From contig JBJTCN010000033.1 of NCBI GenBank assembly GCA_046091905.1, positions 1-42,680 on the forward strand: a DNA stretch of 42,680 nt, given 5' to 3'. The translations under genes and the position numbers were made by a program. This document shows positions 7,736 to 16,183 of the stretch, piece after piece. Each line of letters starts with the position of its first letter. Positions within the stretch are counted from its first letter, which is position 1. Under the pieces are notes generated by a model. The model ran no database searches, had not been told where the DNA came from, and saw only the letters and a list, made by a program, of their open reading frames with translations. This stretch comes from ZLKRG08 sp046091905. GTDB taxonomy: Bacteria > Actinomycetota > Actinomycetes > Nanopelagicales > Nanopelagicaceae.

Positions 7736-8872
7736 TTACTTAATTCGAAGTCCAGCGCGCTTTAAATCAGAGATCCTTAGCGTGCCGGTCTTGGCATCAT
7801 CTTCCGCCGATAAATAAAGGCGTTGAATCGCAATTACCAAAGATTCCGCGATTAAATCTCGAAACTCTGCGCGACGGTAACGCTCGGCATCTCCAGGATT
7901 ACTTAAATAACCTAAATCAATCCGGACTGCAGGCGCAGTAACCAATCGAAGCAAATCCCATGTTTTTGCATGTACCCCACAATCTTGTAAATCAGTGCGG
8001 GCACAAATTTCTCGCTGTACTAATGATGCAAAACGATCACCAACTACTGAGTGCACACCGTGTGTATCGCTTCCATATGAATATGTTGCTACGCCATGCG
8101 CCAATTCATTTTTATAAAAATCACAATTTAAGGAAATCATTAAATCGGCATTGCTCTTATTTGTTAGCGCAATTCGTTCCGATTCACTTGGATCATTCTG
8201 TGGTCCGCGAGTTAAAAAAACACTGGCACCTAGCGCCAACAAACGACCTTCAACTCTAGTGGCAATGTCGTAAGTAATCTCAGCTTCGGTTGCGCCATTT
8301 GCAGTTACTCCAACATTTTCACCGCCACGCGCAGGATTAATCACAATTACTTTTCCAGCCAAAGCTGGTCCACGACTTTGTTGATGGGCTGTTTCGCGTA
8401 ATTTAGTTGGCGCACCACCAGCAACCGTTTTGGTTAAACGAATTAGCCCAGTAATTGTTGCGGGTCCACATTTTCCATCAACTGTAGTACCGACAGATTT
8501 TTGAAATTCTTTTACCGCTGATTCAGTTTTACTACCAAAAATTCCATCAACTCTGCCACAATCAAAACCCATATCAGTTAAGCGACTTTGTAATTGGGCC
8601 ACATCATCGCCGCGCATCAATGGAGAGCTTTGCAGATATAGTGAACGATCACCTAAATTCCAGCGCGCCTCTTCAAGTGCTTGAAATGTTTGGTTATTTA
8701 CATTGCCGGTCGAGGTAAGTCCGCGTTGTTGTTGAAATAACGCAACCGCATCGGCAACCGATTGGTCAAAATTTTCCGGAGTTGAATTTAATAAGCCAAT
8801 CCGGTTAAGCGATGTGATGACTTGGTTTACCAAATCACCACTATCGCCTGGTCGAAGTAAAACTTCGATCAT
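7736..8872 (-). CDS. cwlM: CwlM-like inactive N-acetylmuramoyl-L-alanine amidase homologue
   Basis: The 378-residue protein has two peptidoglycan-binding domains (about 3-70 and 78-145) followed by an amidase_3 domain (about 173-350). No signal peptide is present, so it should be cytoplasmic. Position next to trxA, trxB and murJ matches mycobacterial CwlM, a regulator of MurA and MurJ. Active-site residues are altered: the usual DPGHGG reads NPARGG (R182 replaces the zinc His), SIHxN reads SLNCD (N249 replaces the second His), and the catalytic Glu before LG(F/Y)xSNP is D319. E196 is kept. A C-terminal tail with TGTLR at 362-366 offers threonines where CwlM is phosphorylated by PknB; that equivalence is inference. 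The start lies 3 bp after the trxA stop. Confidence 0.85.
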   Translation of the reverse strand: MIEVLLRPGDSGDLVNQVITSLNRIGLLNSTPENFDQSVADAVALFQQQRGLTSTGNVNNQTFQALEEARWNLGDRSLYLQSSPLMRGDDVAQLQSRLTDMGFDCGRVDGIFGSKTESAVKEFQKSVGTTVDGKCGPATITGLIRLTKTVAGGAPTKLRETAHQQSRGPALAGKVIVINPARGGENVGVTANGATEAEITYDIATRVEGRLLALGASVFLTRGPQNDPSESERIALTNKSNADLMISLNCDFYKNELAHGVATYSYGSDTHGVHSVVGDRFASLVQREICARTDLQDCGVHAKTWDLLRLVTAPAVRIDLGYLSNPGDAERYRRAEFRDLIAESLVIAIQRLYLSAEDDAKTGTLRISDLKRAGLRIK

Positions 8873-8875
8873 TAG

Positions 8876-9196
8876 TTAAATAAATTCAGCTAAATCTTTA
8901 AGTAGCGCCGGCTTTGGCTTGGCGCCAATGACAGTCTTTACGACTTGGCCACCCTTGAAAACATGTAGCGTCGGGATAGATTGCACGCCATATTGGATCG
9001 CAAGCGCTGACTCTTCGTCGGTATTTAACTTAACAATCTTCAACTTATCGCCATGTTCAGCTGCGATCTCATCAAGAATTGGTGCCACCATTCGGCAAGG
9101 TCCGCACCACTCGGCCCAGAAATCAACCAGTACCGGCTTATCTGAATTTAGAACTTCCGCTTGGAAATTTGCTGTTGTTACTGCTGGTGCGCCCAT
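8876..9196 (-). CDS. trxA: thioredoxin
   Basis: This 106-residue cytoplasmic thioredoxin reduces protein disulfides using electrons from thioredoxin reductase. It has the redox motif WCGPC at 30-34 within VLVDFWAEWCGPC and the cis-proline P75 in QSIPTLHVF. An AAAAGGAA ribosome-binding site stands about 9 nt before the ATG. It lies 42 bp downstream of trxB, its electron donor, and 3 bp upstream of the CwlM-like gene, in the order seen in other actinobacteria. Confidence 0.97.
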   Translation of the reverse strand: MGAPAVTTANFQAEVLNSDKPVLVDFWAEWCGPCRMVAPILDEIAAEHGDKLKIVKLNTDEESALAIQYGVQSIPTLHVFKGGQVVKTVIGAKPKPALLKDLAEFI

Positions 9197-9238
9197 TTTT
9201 TATATTCCTTTTTATTATCTCTATTGGCTAACGATAAC

Positions 9239-10165
9239 TTAATGTGCCAGGTATCGCTCGGCATCTAACGCAGCTTGGCAACCTGAGCTGGCGGCGGTAA
9301 TTGCTTGGCGATAGGTGTGATCAACCAAGTCACCACACGCAAAGACACCTTTTAGATTTGTGCGAGTGCTGCGACCTTCTACCTGAACATAACCTTCGCC
9401 ATCTAATGAAATCTGTCCGGAAAGTAGTTCAGAACGAGGTGAATGCCCGATTGCAACAAAAAGACCAGTGAATTCGCGATTGGTAACTTCTCCAGTTTTG
9501 GTGTTACGCAATTGCAACGCTTCAACTTTATCTTGACCTAAAACATCAGTGACTTCGGTATTAAATAAGAATTCAATCTTTGGATTGTTCTGAGCGCGCT
9601 CAGCCATAATCTTTGATGCACGCAAAGTATCGCGACGGTGAATTAAAACTACTTTACTTGCAAACTTAGTTAAGAAATTTGCCTCTTCCATCGCAGAGTC
9701 TCCACCGCCGACAACTGCAATCACTTGATCGCGAAAGAAGAAGCCATCGCAAGTTGCACACCAAGAAACCCCACGGCCTGATAAACGCTTCTCGTTCTCT
9801 AAACCAATCTCCTTATATGCAGAGCCAGTTGCCAGAATTACCGATTTGGCTTTAATTACATTGCCGCTGCCATCTTTAAGAGTTTTAACATCTCCACCAA
9901 GTTCCATCTCAATTATGTCATCGGTAATTAAATTTGCGCCAAAACGTTTTGCTTGGCTGCGCATATTCTCCATAAGGATTGGACCCATAACACCATCAGT
10001 AAAACCAGGGAAATTTTCAACTTCGGTGGTATTCATTAGCGCGCCACCTGCAGTAATTGCGCCTTCATAAACTAGCGGGGCTAGCTGTGCGCGTGCGGCA
10101 TAAATAGCAGCGGTATATCCCGCTGGCCCAGATCCGACAATTACTAGGTTATGAACTTCGCTCAT
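9239..10165 (-). CDS. trxB: thioredoxin-disulfide reductase
   Basis: TrxB is an FAD enzyme that passes NADPH electrons to thioredoxin. The 308-residue protein shows the FAD-binding GSGPAG at 11-16, the redox CATC at 136-139 in WCATCDGFFFR, the NADPH-binding GGGDSAMEE at 153-161 and the C-terminal FAD block FACGDLVDHTYRQAITAASSG. The start codon overlaps the murJ stop by 4 nt. The sigM and adjoining gene that separate murJ and trxB in mycobacteria are missing here. Confidence 0.97.
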   Translation of the reverse strand: MSEVHNLVIVGSGPAGYTAAIYAARAQLAPLVYEGAITAGGALMNTTEVENFPGFTDGVMGPILMENMRSQAKRFGANLITDDIIEMELGGDVKTLKDGSGNVIKAKSVILATGSAYKEIGLENEKRLSGRGVSWCATCDGFFFRDQVIAVVGGGDSAMEEANFLTKFASKVVLIHRRDTLRASKIMAERAQNNPKIEFLFNTEVTDVLGQDKVEALQLRNTKTGEVTNREFTGLFVAIGHSPRSELLSGQISLDGEGYVQVEGRSTRTNLKGVFACGDLVDHTYRQAITAASSGCQAALDAERYLAH

Positions 10166-11808
10166 CGCTTATCTCTCTTACCTTTACTTAAACCCTTAAG
10201 GCCGGGCAAGTATTCCATTATTACCGCAATTTCTGCGACTTTCATCCACTGCGCCACTACAAAGTAACCAATCGCACCTAAAATAATAAAAATTAATAAC
10301 TCCAGCGCACGAATTGAAAGCGGCGAACTTTCATTTATGCCATGCCAATAATTTGCAATTAGATAAAGCGGAAACATCGCCACAAAAGAGGCGAAAATTA
10401 ACTTCAAGTGTTGCCCCAAAAATTCTTTGATATGTAGCTCACCAGTGTGGCGCTTTAATAAATGCAAGGTATATGGCAGACCAAGCACATAGCTAATTGA
10501 AAATGCTGCACCTAATCCAACGGTTACCCACTTAGGATCTAAAATATTTAAGAAGAGATATGAAAGCGCTACCGAAATTACATTTATTAAAATAATAGAT
10601 GGAACTTGAGTTTTGGTATCTTCAAATGCATTAAAACCGCGTAACAAAATTAAATTAATACTAAAAGTCACCAAACCAACACCAAGCGCCGATAAAACAT
10701 AACCCATATACAAACCATCTTCATAAGGAATTCCAACGTAGATAGTGCTGGTCATTAACGGACCTAATAAAAAGAATGCCATTCCAGATGGAATTGTGAT
10801 TACTCCAACCATTCGAATCGCGCGCACCAACTCATTCTTTACACCTTCGCAATCTTTCTTGATTGCCAACTCGGAGATATGTGGCAAGAGCGCAGTGATT
10901 AATGAGATAGTAACAATTCCATACGGCAACATCATCACGTAATATGAATTTTGAAATGGAGTAATTCCAACACCGGTAGTGATTCCAGCTTTGGCGCTTC
11001 GCACCGCTGCGCTAGTTGCTACGCTGACCGTTACTAAATAACCAAGTTGAGATATCAACACATAAACCAAAGTCCAACCGGCAAGTGAGAATGATTTACC
11101 TAACCCACCCAAACCAAAACGAATCTTTAAATGAAAACTAGTTTTCTTTACTGCCGGAATTACCAGTAACGCTTGCACAATTACGCCGGCAGTGGTGCCC
11201 CAACCTAAGAGCGCAACTTGAGTAGGGGTAATGGTCTCAGCGGTAAATTTCGGGACCATCACGATGAAGTAAGTTAAAAGTGCAATCCCCACCAAATTAT
11301 TAGCAATTGGCGCCCACATCATTGGCGCAAAGGAGCCGCGGGAGTTGGCCACCTGGCCAAGCATCGTAAAGAGGCCAAGGAAGAAGATCTGCGGCAGACA
11401 GATTCGCATCATGGTGAGCGTTAAATCGTAAATATGCTCAAAGCCAGGTTGCGAGAATTCTGGCGCATAAATTCTTACTAACGCTGGCGCAAAAATTACG
11501 CCAACAATCACAATTGCACCCAGAATCAAACTAATCGTGGTGACTAATCGAGATGCAAAATCCAAACCACCATCTGTTTCAGATTTACTTTTAACTAATT
11601 GCGGCACAAAGATTGCAGTTAGCGCGCCACCGACCATTAAGTTGTAAATGATATTTGGCATGGTGTTTGCTACGTTAAAACTATCGGCAAGAAGCGCAGT
11701 GCCTAACACCGCAACTGTTAAAACGCTACGGATAAAACCTGCAATACGAGAAAGCACGGTACCGATAGCCATCACTGTGGATTGGCGGAAGAGATCTTGA
11801 TTCTTCAC
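10162..11808 (-). CDS. murJ: lipid II flippase MurJ (MviN family)
   Basis: MurJ moves lipid II across the cytoplasmic membrane for peptidoglycan synthesis. The 548-residue protein is hydrophobic throughout with about 14 membrane helices of the MOP superfamily. It opens with FRQSTVMAIGTVLSRIAGFIRSVL, matching the family's first helix with its conserved Arg residues. The mycobacterial homologue carries a C-terminal pseudokinase domain; here the protein ends shortly after the last helix with a basic tail, so that regulatory domain is absent. It overlaps the upstream DUF6049-like gene and downstream trxB by 4 nt each, so the operon is tightly coupled. Confidence 0.95.
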   Translation of the reverse strand: MKNQDLFRQSTVMAIGTVLSRIAGFIRSVLTVAVLGTALLADSFNVANTMPNIIYNLMVGGALTAIFVPQLVKSKSETDGGLDFASRLVTTISLILGAIVIVGVIFAPALVRIYAPEFSQPGFEHIYDLTLTMMRICLPQIFFLGLFTMLGQVANSRGSFAPMMWAPIANNLVGIALLTYFIVMVPKFTAETITPTQVALLGWGTTAGVIVQALLVIPAVKKTSFHLKIRFGLGGLGKSFSLAGWTLVYVLISQLGYLVTVSVATSAAVRSAKAGITTGVGITPFQNSYYVMMLPYGIVTISLITALLPHISELAIKKDCEGVKNELVRAIRMVGVITIPSGMAFFLLGPLMTSTIYVGIPYEDGLYMGYVLSALGVGLVTFSINLILLRGFNAFEDTKTQVPSIILINVISVALSYLFLNILDPKWVTVGLGAAFSISYVLGLPYTLHLLKRHTGELHIKEFLGQHLKLIFASFVAMFPLYLIANYWHGINESSPLSIRALELLIFIILGAIGYFVVAQWMKVAEIAVIMEYLPGLKGLSKGKRDKR

Positions 11809-12881
11809 TTCTCGGCCCTACTCTTTCTAACTCTTCTCACGCTCTGCGCCACTGCAGCCAGAATTAAGAGTAGTCCGGCGCCAGTTGTAAACCTGGAAAC
11901 CGCTGGTGAAATTATGGTTGAAGATAATTCGATGATGCCTTTAGCGCCGATTACCTTGCCTTTACCATTTTCAAATCGTGCAATTACCGTGGTATCGCCA
12001 GCTGCGATAGTTTTAATTGGGACACTTACTTGAATCTTACTTTTAGCATTTAAAGTAATCTGGCGATATTGTGGAAAAATTACGCGATTATTTAGCGGCG
12101 TAAAATATAAATCCACTTTAACCGAAGAATTAAAATCATTTACCAAAGTCACCGGGATCTTCTCATTTGAAGTAGTAATTTGGTAACGACCACTTACTAT
12201 TCGCAACTTCTTAATTACATTACTCTGTCCAAGTCGGTAGTCTTTTAATAGTGCATCACGTTGGTCAGTACTTAATAAAGGACTAAATAACTGCGCAATT
12301 CGCGCTCGATCTGTTTCGACTTCCTTGGGATTAACTGCGGTCGAAAGCAGGGTAAATTCTTGGCGGGTAGCGTTAAAAAACTGGCGTAATTCGCTATCAA
12401 TCTTCGCTCGCCGCCAGGCATAACCACTGCCTTTTTCGCTTGATACATTCTTTAATAAGACCGCTTGTAGATGTTGCAAACCCACCGCGTAATAAAAATT
12501 TAATTCAGTAGGCGCCAATGAATTCAAGTAAATTACATCTGGATTTCCATAAGCAGTTGCATAAATAGTGTCACGGCTGGTTTCTTTTTTAATTTGATTT
12601 AACCAATTGGTGGCTAATGTCGAATTCTTAGCTGCCAAAAATTGCACATCTTCAAGTAGCGCCGCATCCATAATCCAAGTACGGGGCCTAGCAACTGGTT
12701 GAAAAACTAACTTTCCCAAATCTCCGGTTGGCGCAAGAGATTTTTCAAAATCCTTATTGGTAATTTCACCGACATAATTTCGATTAGCAGGCGTCGCAAT
12801 CCAAATGGAATTTCCAGCAGCCTGCGCAGGAGCTGGAGATATGAAAAGTAGCGCAAAGAAAAATAAGACCAGACGTTTCAC
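11805..12881 (-). CDS. membrane-anchored secreted protein, DUF6049-like
   Basis: This 358-residue protein has a signal peptide (residues 1-21, hydrophobic core LVLFFFALLFISPAPAQA) and one C-terminal membrane helix (about 332-348) followed by a basic stop-transfer tail RRVRKSRAEK. The bulk should lie outside the membrane. Position between murJ and the NUDIX gene equals that of Mtb Rv3909 and other DUF6049 proteins, which are usually about 700-800 residues, so this is a strongly shortened version. The region near 215-320 has a beta-rich, Ig-like look. Function is unknown; conserved linkage to murJ hints at cell-envelope work. Confidence 0.7.
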   Translation of the reverse strand: MKRLVLFFFALLFISPAPAQAAGNSIWIATPANRNYVGEITNKDFEKSLAPTGDLGKLVFQPVARPRTWIMDAALLEDVQFLAAKNSTLATNWLNQIKKETSRDTIYATAYGNPDVIYLNSLAPTELNFYYAVGLQHLQAVLLKNVSSEKGSGYAWRRAKIDSELRQFFNATRQEFTLLSTAVNPKEVETDRARIAQLFSPLLSTDQRDALLKDYRLGQSNVIKKLRIVSGRYQITTSNEKIPVTLVNDFNSSVKVDLYFTPLNNRVIFPQYRQITLNAKSKIQVSVPIKTIAAGDTTVIARFENGKGKVIGAKGIIELSSTIISPAVSRFTTGAGLLLILAAVAQSVRRVRKSRAEK

Positions 12882-13447
12882 TTTAAATCACCGCTTCGCG
12901 CAATTAATTTCTTCTCATCGGGATATGCCAAACGGGTAACAATCTCTTCTAACGGAAACCAGCGCACCTCATCAACTTCAGATTCTTGCGGAGTTAGCGT
13001 GCCGCCAACTTCTTTAAATAAATAATGATGCACGGTTTTATGAATTCTTTTACCGCCGGCCATAAACCAGAAGTCGATGACCCCTAATTCGCGGGAGATT
13101 TCGGAAGTTATACCGGTCTCTTCCGCCACTTCGCGGATCGCAGCTTCTTCTGGAGTTTCACCCGCTTCAATGTGTCCCTTTGGTAGCGACCAGAGCAGAC
13201 GTTCGCGGTTGACATCTTTTTGATCGTAACGACCAATTAATAAACCTTTAGTGCCAGAGAAATCAATTACTAAACCGCCGGCGCTAACTTCATCTACTCG
13301 TTTGGCATAGCGAATTTTTGGGTTGGCAGTAGGGCTAGTGTTGGTTTTTCGTTTATTTTTATTGCGCGAACGCTTTTTTCGGTGAGGCTTAGAGGCCGGT
13401 GGAGCACTTAATCCAGCTTCGCCGCCAGCACCAGGTGCCGGGGTCAT
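12878..13447 (-). CDS. NUDIX hydrolase
   Basis: NUDIX enzymes cleave nucleoside diphosphates linked to another moiety. The 189-residue product has a perfect NUDIX box from G91 to I113: E97, R105, E106, E109, E110 and G112 all fit GX5EX7REUXEEXGU. It occupies the position of Mtb mutT4 (Rv3908). The first 49 residues are unusual: Pro/Gly/Ala-rich, then strongly basic (PHRKKRSRNKNKRK), suggesting nucleic-acid contact or a disordered tail. The substrate is not predictable. The ATG follows a leaderless-type promoter shared with divergent pcnA. It overlaps the DUF6049-like gene by 4 nt. Confidence 0.93.
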   Translation of the reverse strand: MTPAPGAGGEAGLSAPPASKPHRKKRSRNKNKRKTNTSPTANPKIRYAKRVDEVSAGGLVIDFSGTKGLLIGRYDQKDVNRERLLWSLPKGHIEAGETPEEAAIREVAEETGITSEISRELGVIDFWFMAGGKRIHKTVHHYLFKEVGGTLTPQESEVDEVRWFPLEEIVTRLAYPDEKKLIARSGDLK

Positions 13448-13470
13448 GCGAGTACCCTAACCTTTCCCCC
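13448..13470. promoter_or_regulatory. 23-bp bidirectional leaderless promoter (NUDIX / pcnA)
   Basis: The whole space between the two start codons is 23 bp. On the minus strand TAGGGT (13454-13459) ends 6 nt before the NUDIX ATG. On the plus strand TAACCT (13458-13463) ends 7 nt before the pcnA ATG. The two -10 boxes share bases 13458-13459, so two polymerases could not occupy them together. No ribosome-binding site fits on either side. Confidence 0.7.
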
Positions 13471-14901
13471 ATGAGTAACGCATTAGATGCCGCAGGAGAA
13501 TTAGCGATTCGCTCGTTAATTGAGCGCGCACCTCTAGCTAGCTCACTAGCCGCCGCCTTTAAAGAGGCAGGTTTTAAATTGGCGCTGGTTGGCGGACCAG
13601 TGCGCGATGCAATTCTTGGTCGCTTGGGAAATGATTTAGATTTCACAACTAATGCCAGACCAGAAGAAACTAAGAAAATTTTAAATTCTTGGGCTGAAGA
13701 TGTTTGGGATATAGGAATTGAATTTGGAACTATCGCTGGGAAACGCGGCGATACTACTGTTGAAATTACTACTTACCGAAGCGATAAATATGATTTGGAT
13801 TCGCGCAAACCAGAAGTTGAATTTGGGGAAAACATCGAAGGTGATTTATCTCGAAGAGATTTCACTGTAAATGCAATGGCGCTAGAACTAACCGGCGCTA
13901 AACCAGAATTTATCGATGTCTTTAATGGTTTGGCAGATTTAAGCGCCAAAGTTTTACGTACTCCGGTAACGCCTGAGCAGTCATTTAGTGATGATCCGCT
14001 ACGCATGATGCGGGCGGCACGTTTTGCAGCACAATTAAATTTTGAAGCGACAGATGATGCACTTAAAGCAATGCACCAAATGGCAGAGCGCATCAACATT
14101 ATCTCTGCCGAACGCGTGCGCGATGAATTTGTTGAATTATTAATGGCCAATAACCCACGTAAGGGAATTGCAATTTTAGTTGCCACCGGGCTGGCAGATT
14201 TAGTGCTACCTGAAATTCCAAAGCTGCAACTAGAAATCGATGAACATCATCACCATAAAGATGTTTACGAACATTCTCTAACTGTTTTAGAGCAAGCGAT
14301 TGCGCATGAAGAACGCTTAGGCGGCAAGAATTTAGTAATTCGATTAGCGGCACTGCTTCACGATATTGGTAAGCCAAAAACCAGAGCGTTAATTCCTGGC
14401 GGCGGCGTCTCATTTCATCACCATGAGGTAGTTGGCGCGCGCTTAGCTAAAGAGCGCTTGAAAAAACTCCGATTTTCCAATGAAATTATTGATGATGTAG
14501 AGACTTTAATTTCACTTCATCTGCGCTTTCATGGGTATGGTGATGGTGAATGGACTGACTCGGCGGTGCGTAGATATGTCCGCGACGCCGGCGAACTTTT
14601 GACGCATTTACATGTATTAACTCGTGCTGATTGCACTACCCGTAATCAGAAGAAGGCCGAACGCTTAGCTCGTACCTACGATGAATTAGAGGCGCGAATT
14701 GATCGGCTAGCGGCCGCCGAAGAGTTAGCTGCGATTCGACCTGATTTAGATGGCGCCGAAGTTATGGAGCTTTTGAAATTAAAACCATCGCGCGAAGTTG
14801 GTCTGGCTTTAGATTTTCTTTTAGAACTTAGATTAGAACATGGCCCGCTTGGCAAAGAGCGTGCAACTACCGAGCTACTTAATTGGTGGAAATCGCGCTA
14901 A
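13471..14901 (+). CDS. pcnA: CCA tRNA nucleotidyltransferase
   Basis: This enzyme adds or repairs the 3' CCA end of tRNAs. The 476-residue protein has the class II polymerase-beta-type head with GGPVRD at 41-46 and the metal-binding DLD at 55-57, then RRDFTVNAM at 128-136, the RAARFAAQL helix, and a C-terminal HD domain with LAALLHDIGKP (H297, D298). The start at 13471 is preferred to the longer in-frame ATG at 13399 because the latter would overlap the NUDIX gene, and because a -10-like TAACCT sits 7 nt before 13471. The 3' end overlaps the convergent MFS gene by 23 bp. Confidence 0.94.
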   Translation: MSNALDAAGELAIRSLIERAPLASSLAAAFKEAGFKLALVGGPVRDAILGRLGNDLDFTTNARPEETKKILNSWAEDVWDIGIEFGTIAGKRGDTTVEITTYRSDKYDLDSRKPEVEFGENIEGDLSRRDFTVNAMALELTGAKPEFIDVFNGLADLSAKVLRTPVTPEQSFSDDPLRMMRAARFAAQLNFEATDDALKAMHQMAERINIISAERVRDEFVELLMANNPRKGIAILVATGLADLVLPEIPKLQLEIDEHHHHKDVYEHSLTVLEQAIAHEERLGGKNLVIRLAALLHDIGKPKTRALIPGGGVSFHHHEVVGARLAKERLKKLRFSNEIIDDVETLISLHLRFHGYGDGEWTDSAVRRYVRDAGELLTHLHVLTRADCTTRNQKKAERLARTYDELEARIDRLAAAEELAAIRPDLDGAEVMELLKLKPSREVGLALDFLLELRLEHGPLGKERATTELLNWWKSR

Positions 14902-16150
14902 ATTTACTTGGACGCAGTAAGAAAAACGCGTTCCATAAATAAATAATTGAAATCGCCGCAGGCACCAAAAGCGTCTTACCAGAATTAGGAATTAGCAATG
15001 CTGCCAGTAGCGCACAACCAACAATTGCAAAATTAACTGACATATCATTTAACGCAAAAGTGCGACCACGAAAATCATCAGTAATTTTTGATTGAATCAG
15101 CGCATCATTAGTTACTTTCATACTCTGTCCACTTAGCGCTACAAAAAACGCCGCCGCATAAAGCATCGCTTGGCTCTGCCAAAACCCTAAAAGAATTGGC
15201 GTAATGGCACTTGCCCCAGCCATTGCTCTGATCCAATTATGTCTTCCGAATTTTTCAACACCTATAGGTGCAATTAGCGCGCCTATTACCAATCCCGCGC
15301 CGGCAAATGCGATTGCTCTACTAACTCCTGCAAGCCCGGCTTCGGTCTCCATTGGATTATTAAAGGTATTTCGTTCAAGTAACAATCCAATAATGGTTAA
15401 CGCAGTTAGCCCGCCTCTTTGAATTGAAGTAGCAATAATTCCACGCGCAGCATCGCGATGATTCTTTAAGAATTTAAGGGCCGCGATTAGCTCTGCAAAG
15501 CCATGTGCCTTTCCTGATTCATGTGGCAAAGGGCCAAGTTCATTTCGGTTAATTCGGGATGTAAAGTAAGTTGCGCTCAAATAACCTAAAACTGCAATCA
15601 GTAAGAGCACGCCATCGGAGTGATTGGCGTTATCTAATGAGTCAATCATGCGGCGAATTGCAATTCCAATTCCACCACCAATCACCACTGCTAGTGATCC
15701 GCCAGTTACGGCAAGTGCATTAGCTTTAATTAAATTTGGTCGATCAATCATTAGTGGCAAACCGGCAGATAAGCCGGCAAGCAATAAACGATTCACACCA
15801 AAAGCAAAGAGAATCAAGATTGTTAAAAGAACCCCAGTACTTCCTGAGAAAATCAAAATCGCAATAAGAATCAAATCAACCGAACGTAAGATATTTGCGA
15901 CAAAGATTGCGCGTTGTCTAGCGATACGATCCAAAATCGTGCCAACTAATGGACCCACAATTGAATATGGCGTTAAAACCACCGCAAACCCAAGAGCTAC
16001 AGCCATCGCACTTGCTTGACGCTCCGGCGAGAAGAGCACAAAGGAAGCTAACGCGCTCTGGAAAATTCCATCAGTTAATTGTCCACTCCACCTCACCGCA
16101 AGTAATTTGCGCAGGCGAGGATGCAGAAGTAATTTTAGGAATTCCTGCAT
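14879..16150 (-). CDS. MFS transporter
   Basis: This 423-residue protein has about 12 hydrophobic helices and the major facilitator layout, including the loop GTILDRIARQRAIFVANILRS after helix 2 that corresponds to the MFS signature GxxxDRxxRR. The substrate cannot be inferred. An ATG start at 16150 is chosen over a TTG two codons upstream because a TAAAGT -10 box ends exactly 6 nt before it. The gene converges on pcnA with a 23-bp overlap and diverges from the DUF5318 gene with only 33 bp between starts. Confidence 0.85.
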   Translation of the reverse strand: MQEFLKLLLHPRLRKLLAVRWSGQLTDGIFQSALASFVLFSPERQASAMAVALGFAVVLTPYSIVGPLVGTILDRIARQRAIFVANILRSVDLILIAILIFSGSTGVLLTILILFAFGVNRLLLAGLSAGLPLMIDRPNLIKANALAVTGGSLAVVIGGGIGIAIRRMIDSLDNANHSDGVLLLIAVLGYLSATYFTSRINRNELGPLPHESGKAHGFAELIAALKFLKNHRDAARGIIATSIQRGGLTALTIIGLLLERNTFNNPMETEAGLAGVSRAIAFAGAGLVIGALIAPIGVEKFGRHNWIRAMAGASAITPILLGFWQSQAMLYAAAFFVALSGQSMKVTNDALIQSKITDDFRGRTFALNDMSVNFAIVGCALLAALLIPNSGKTLLVPAAISIIYLWNAFFLLRPSKFSAISTN

Positions 16151-16183
16151 GTGCAAACTTTATTGGTTAATTACAATTACACC
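16151..16183. promoter_or_regulatory. 33-bp bidirectional leaderless promoter (MFS / DUF5318)
   Basis: On the minus strand TAAAGT (16157-16162) ends 6 nt before the MFS ATG at 16150. On the plus strand TACAAT (16172-16177) ends 6 nt before the ATG at 16184. There is no room for a leader or ribosome-binding site on either side, so both mRNAs should begin at or next to their start codons. Confidence 0.7.

Noticed and set aside
13399..13470. N-terminal extension of pcnA by 24 residues
   Set aside because: It lies inside the NUDIX gene on the other strand, has no pcnA-like sequence, and a better start with a -10 box is at 13471.
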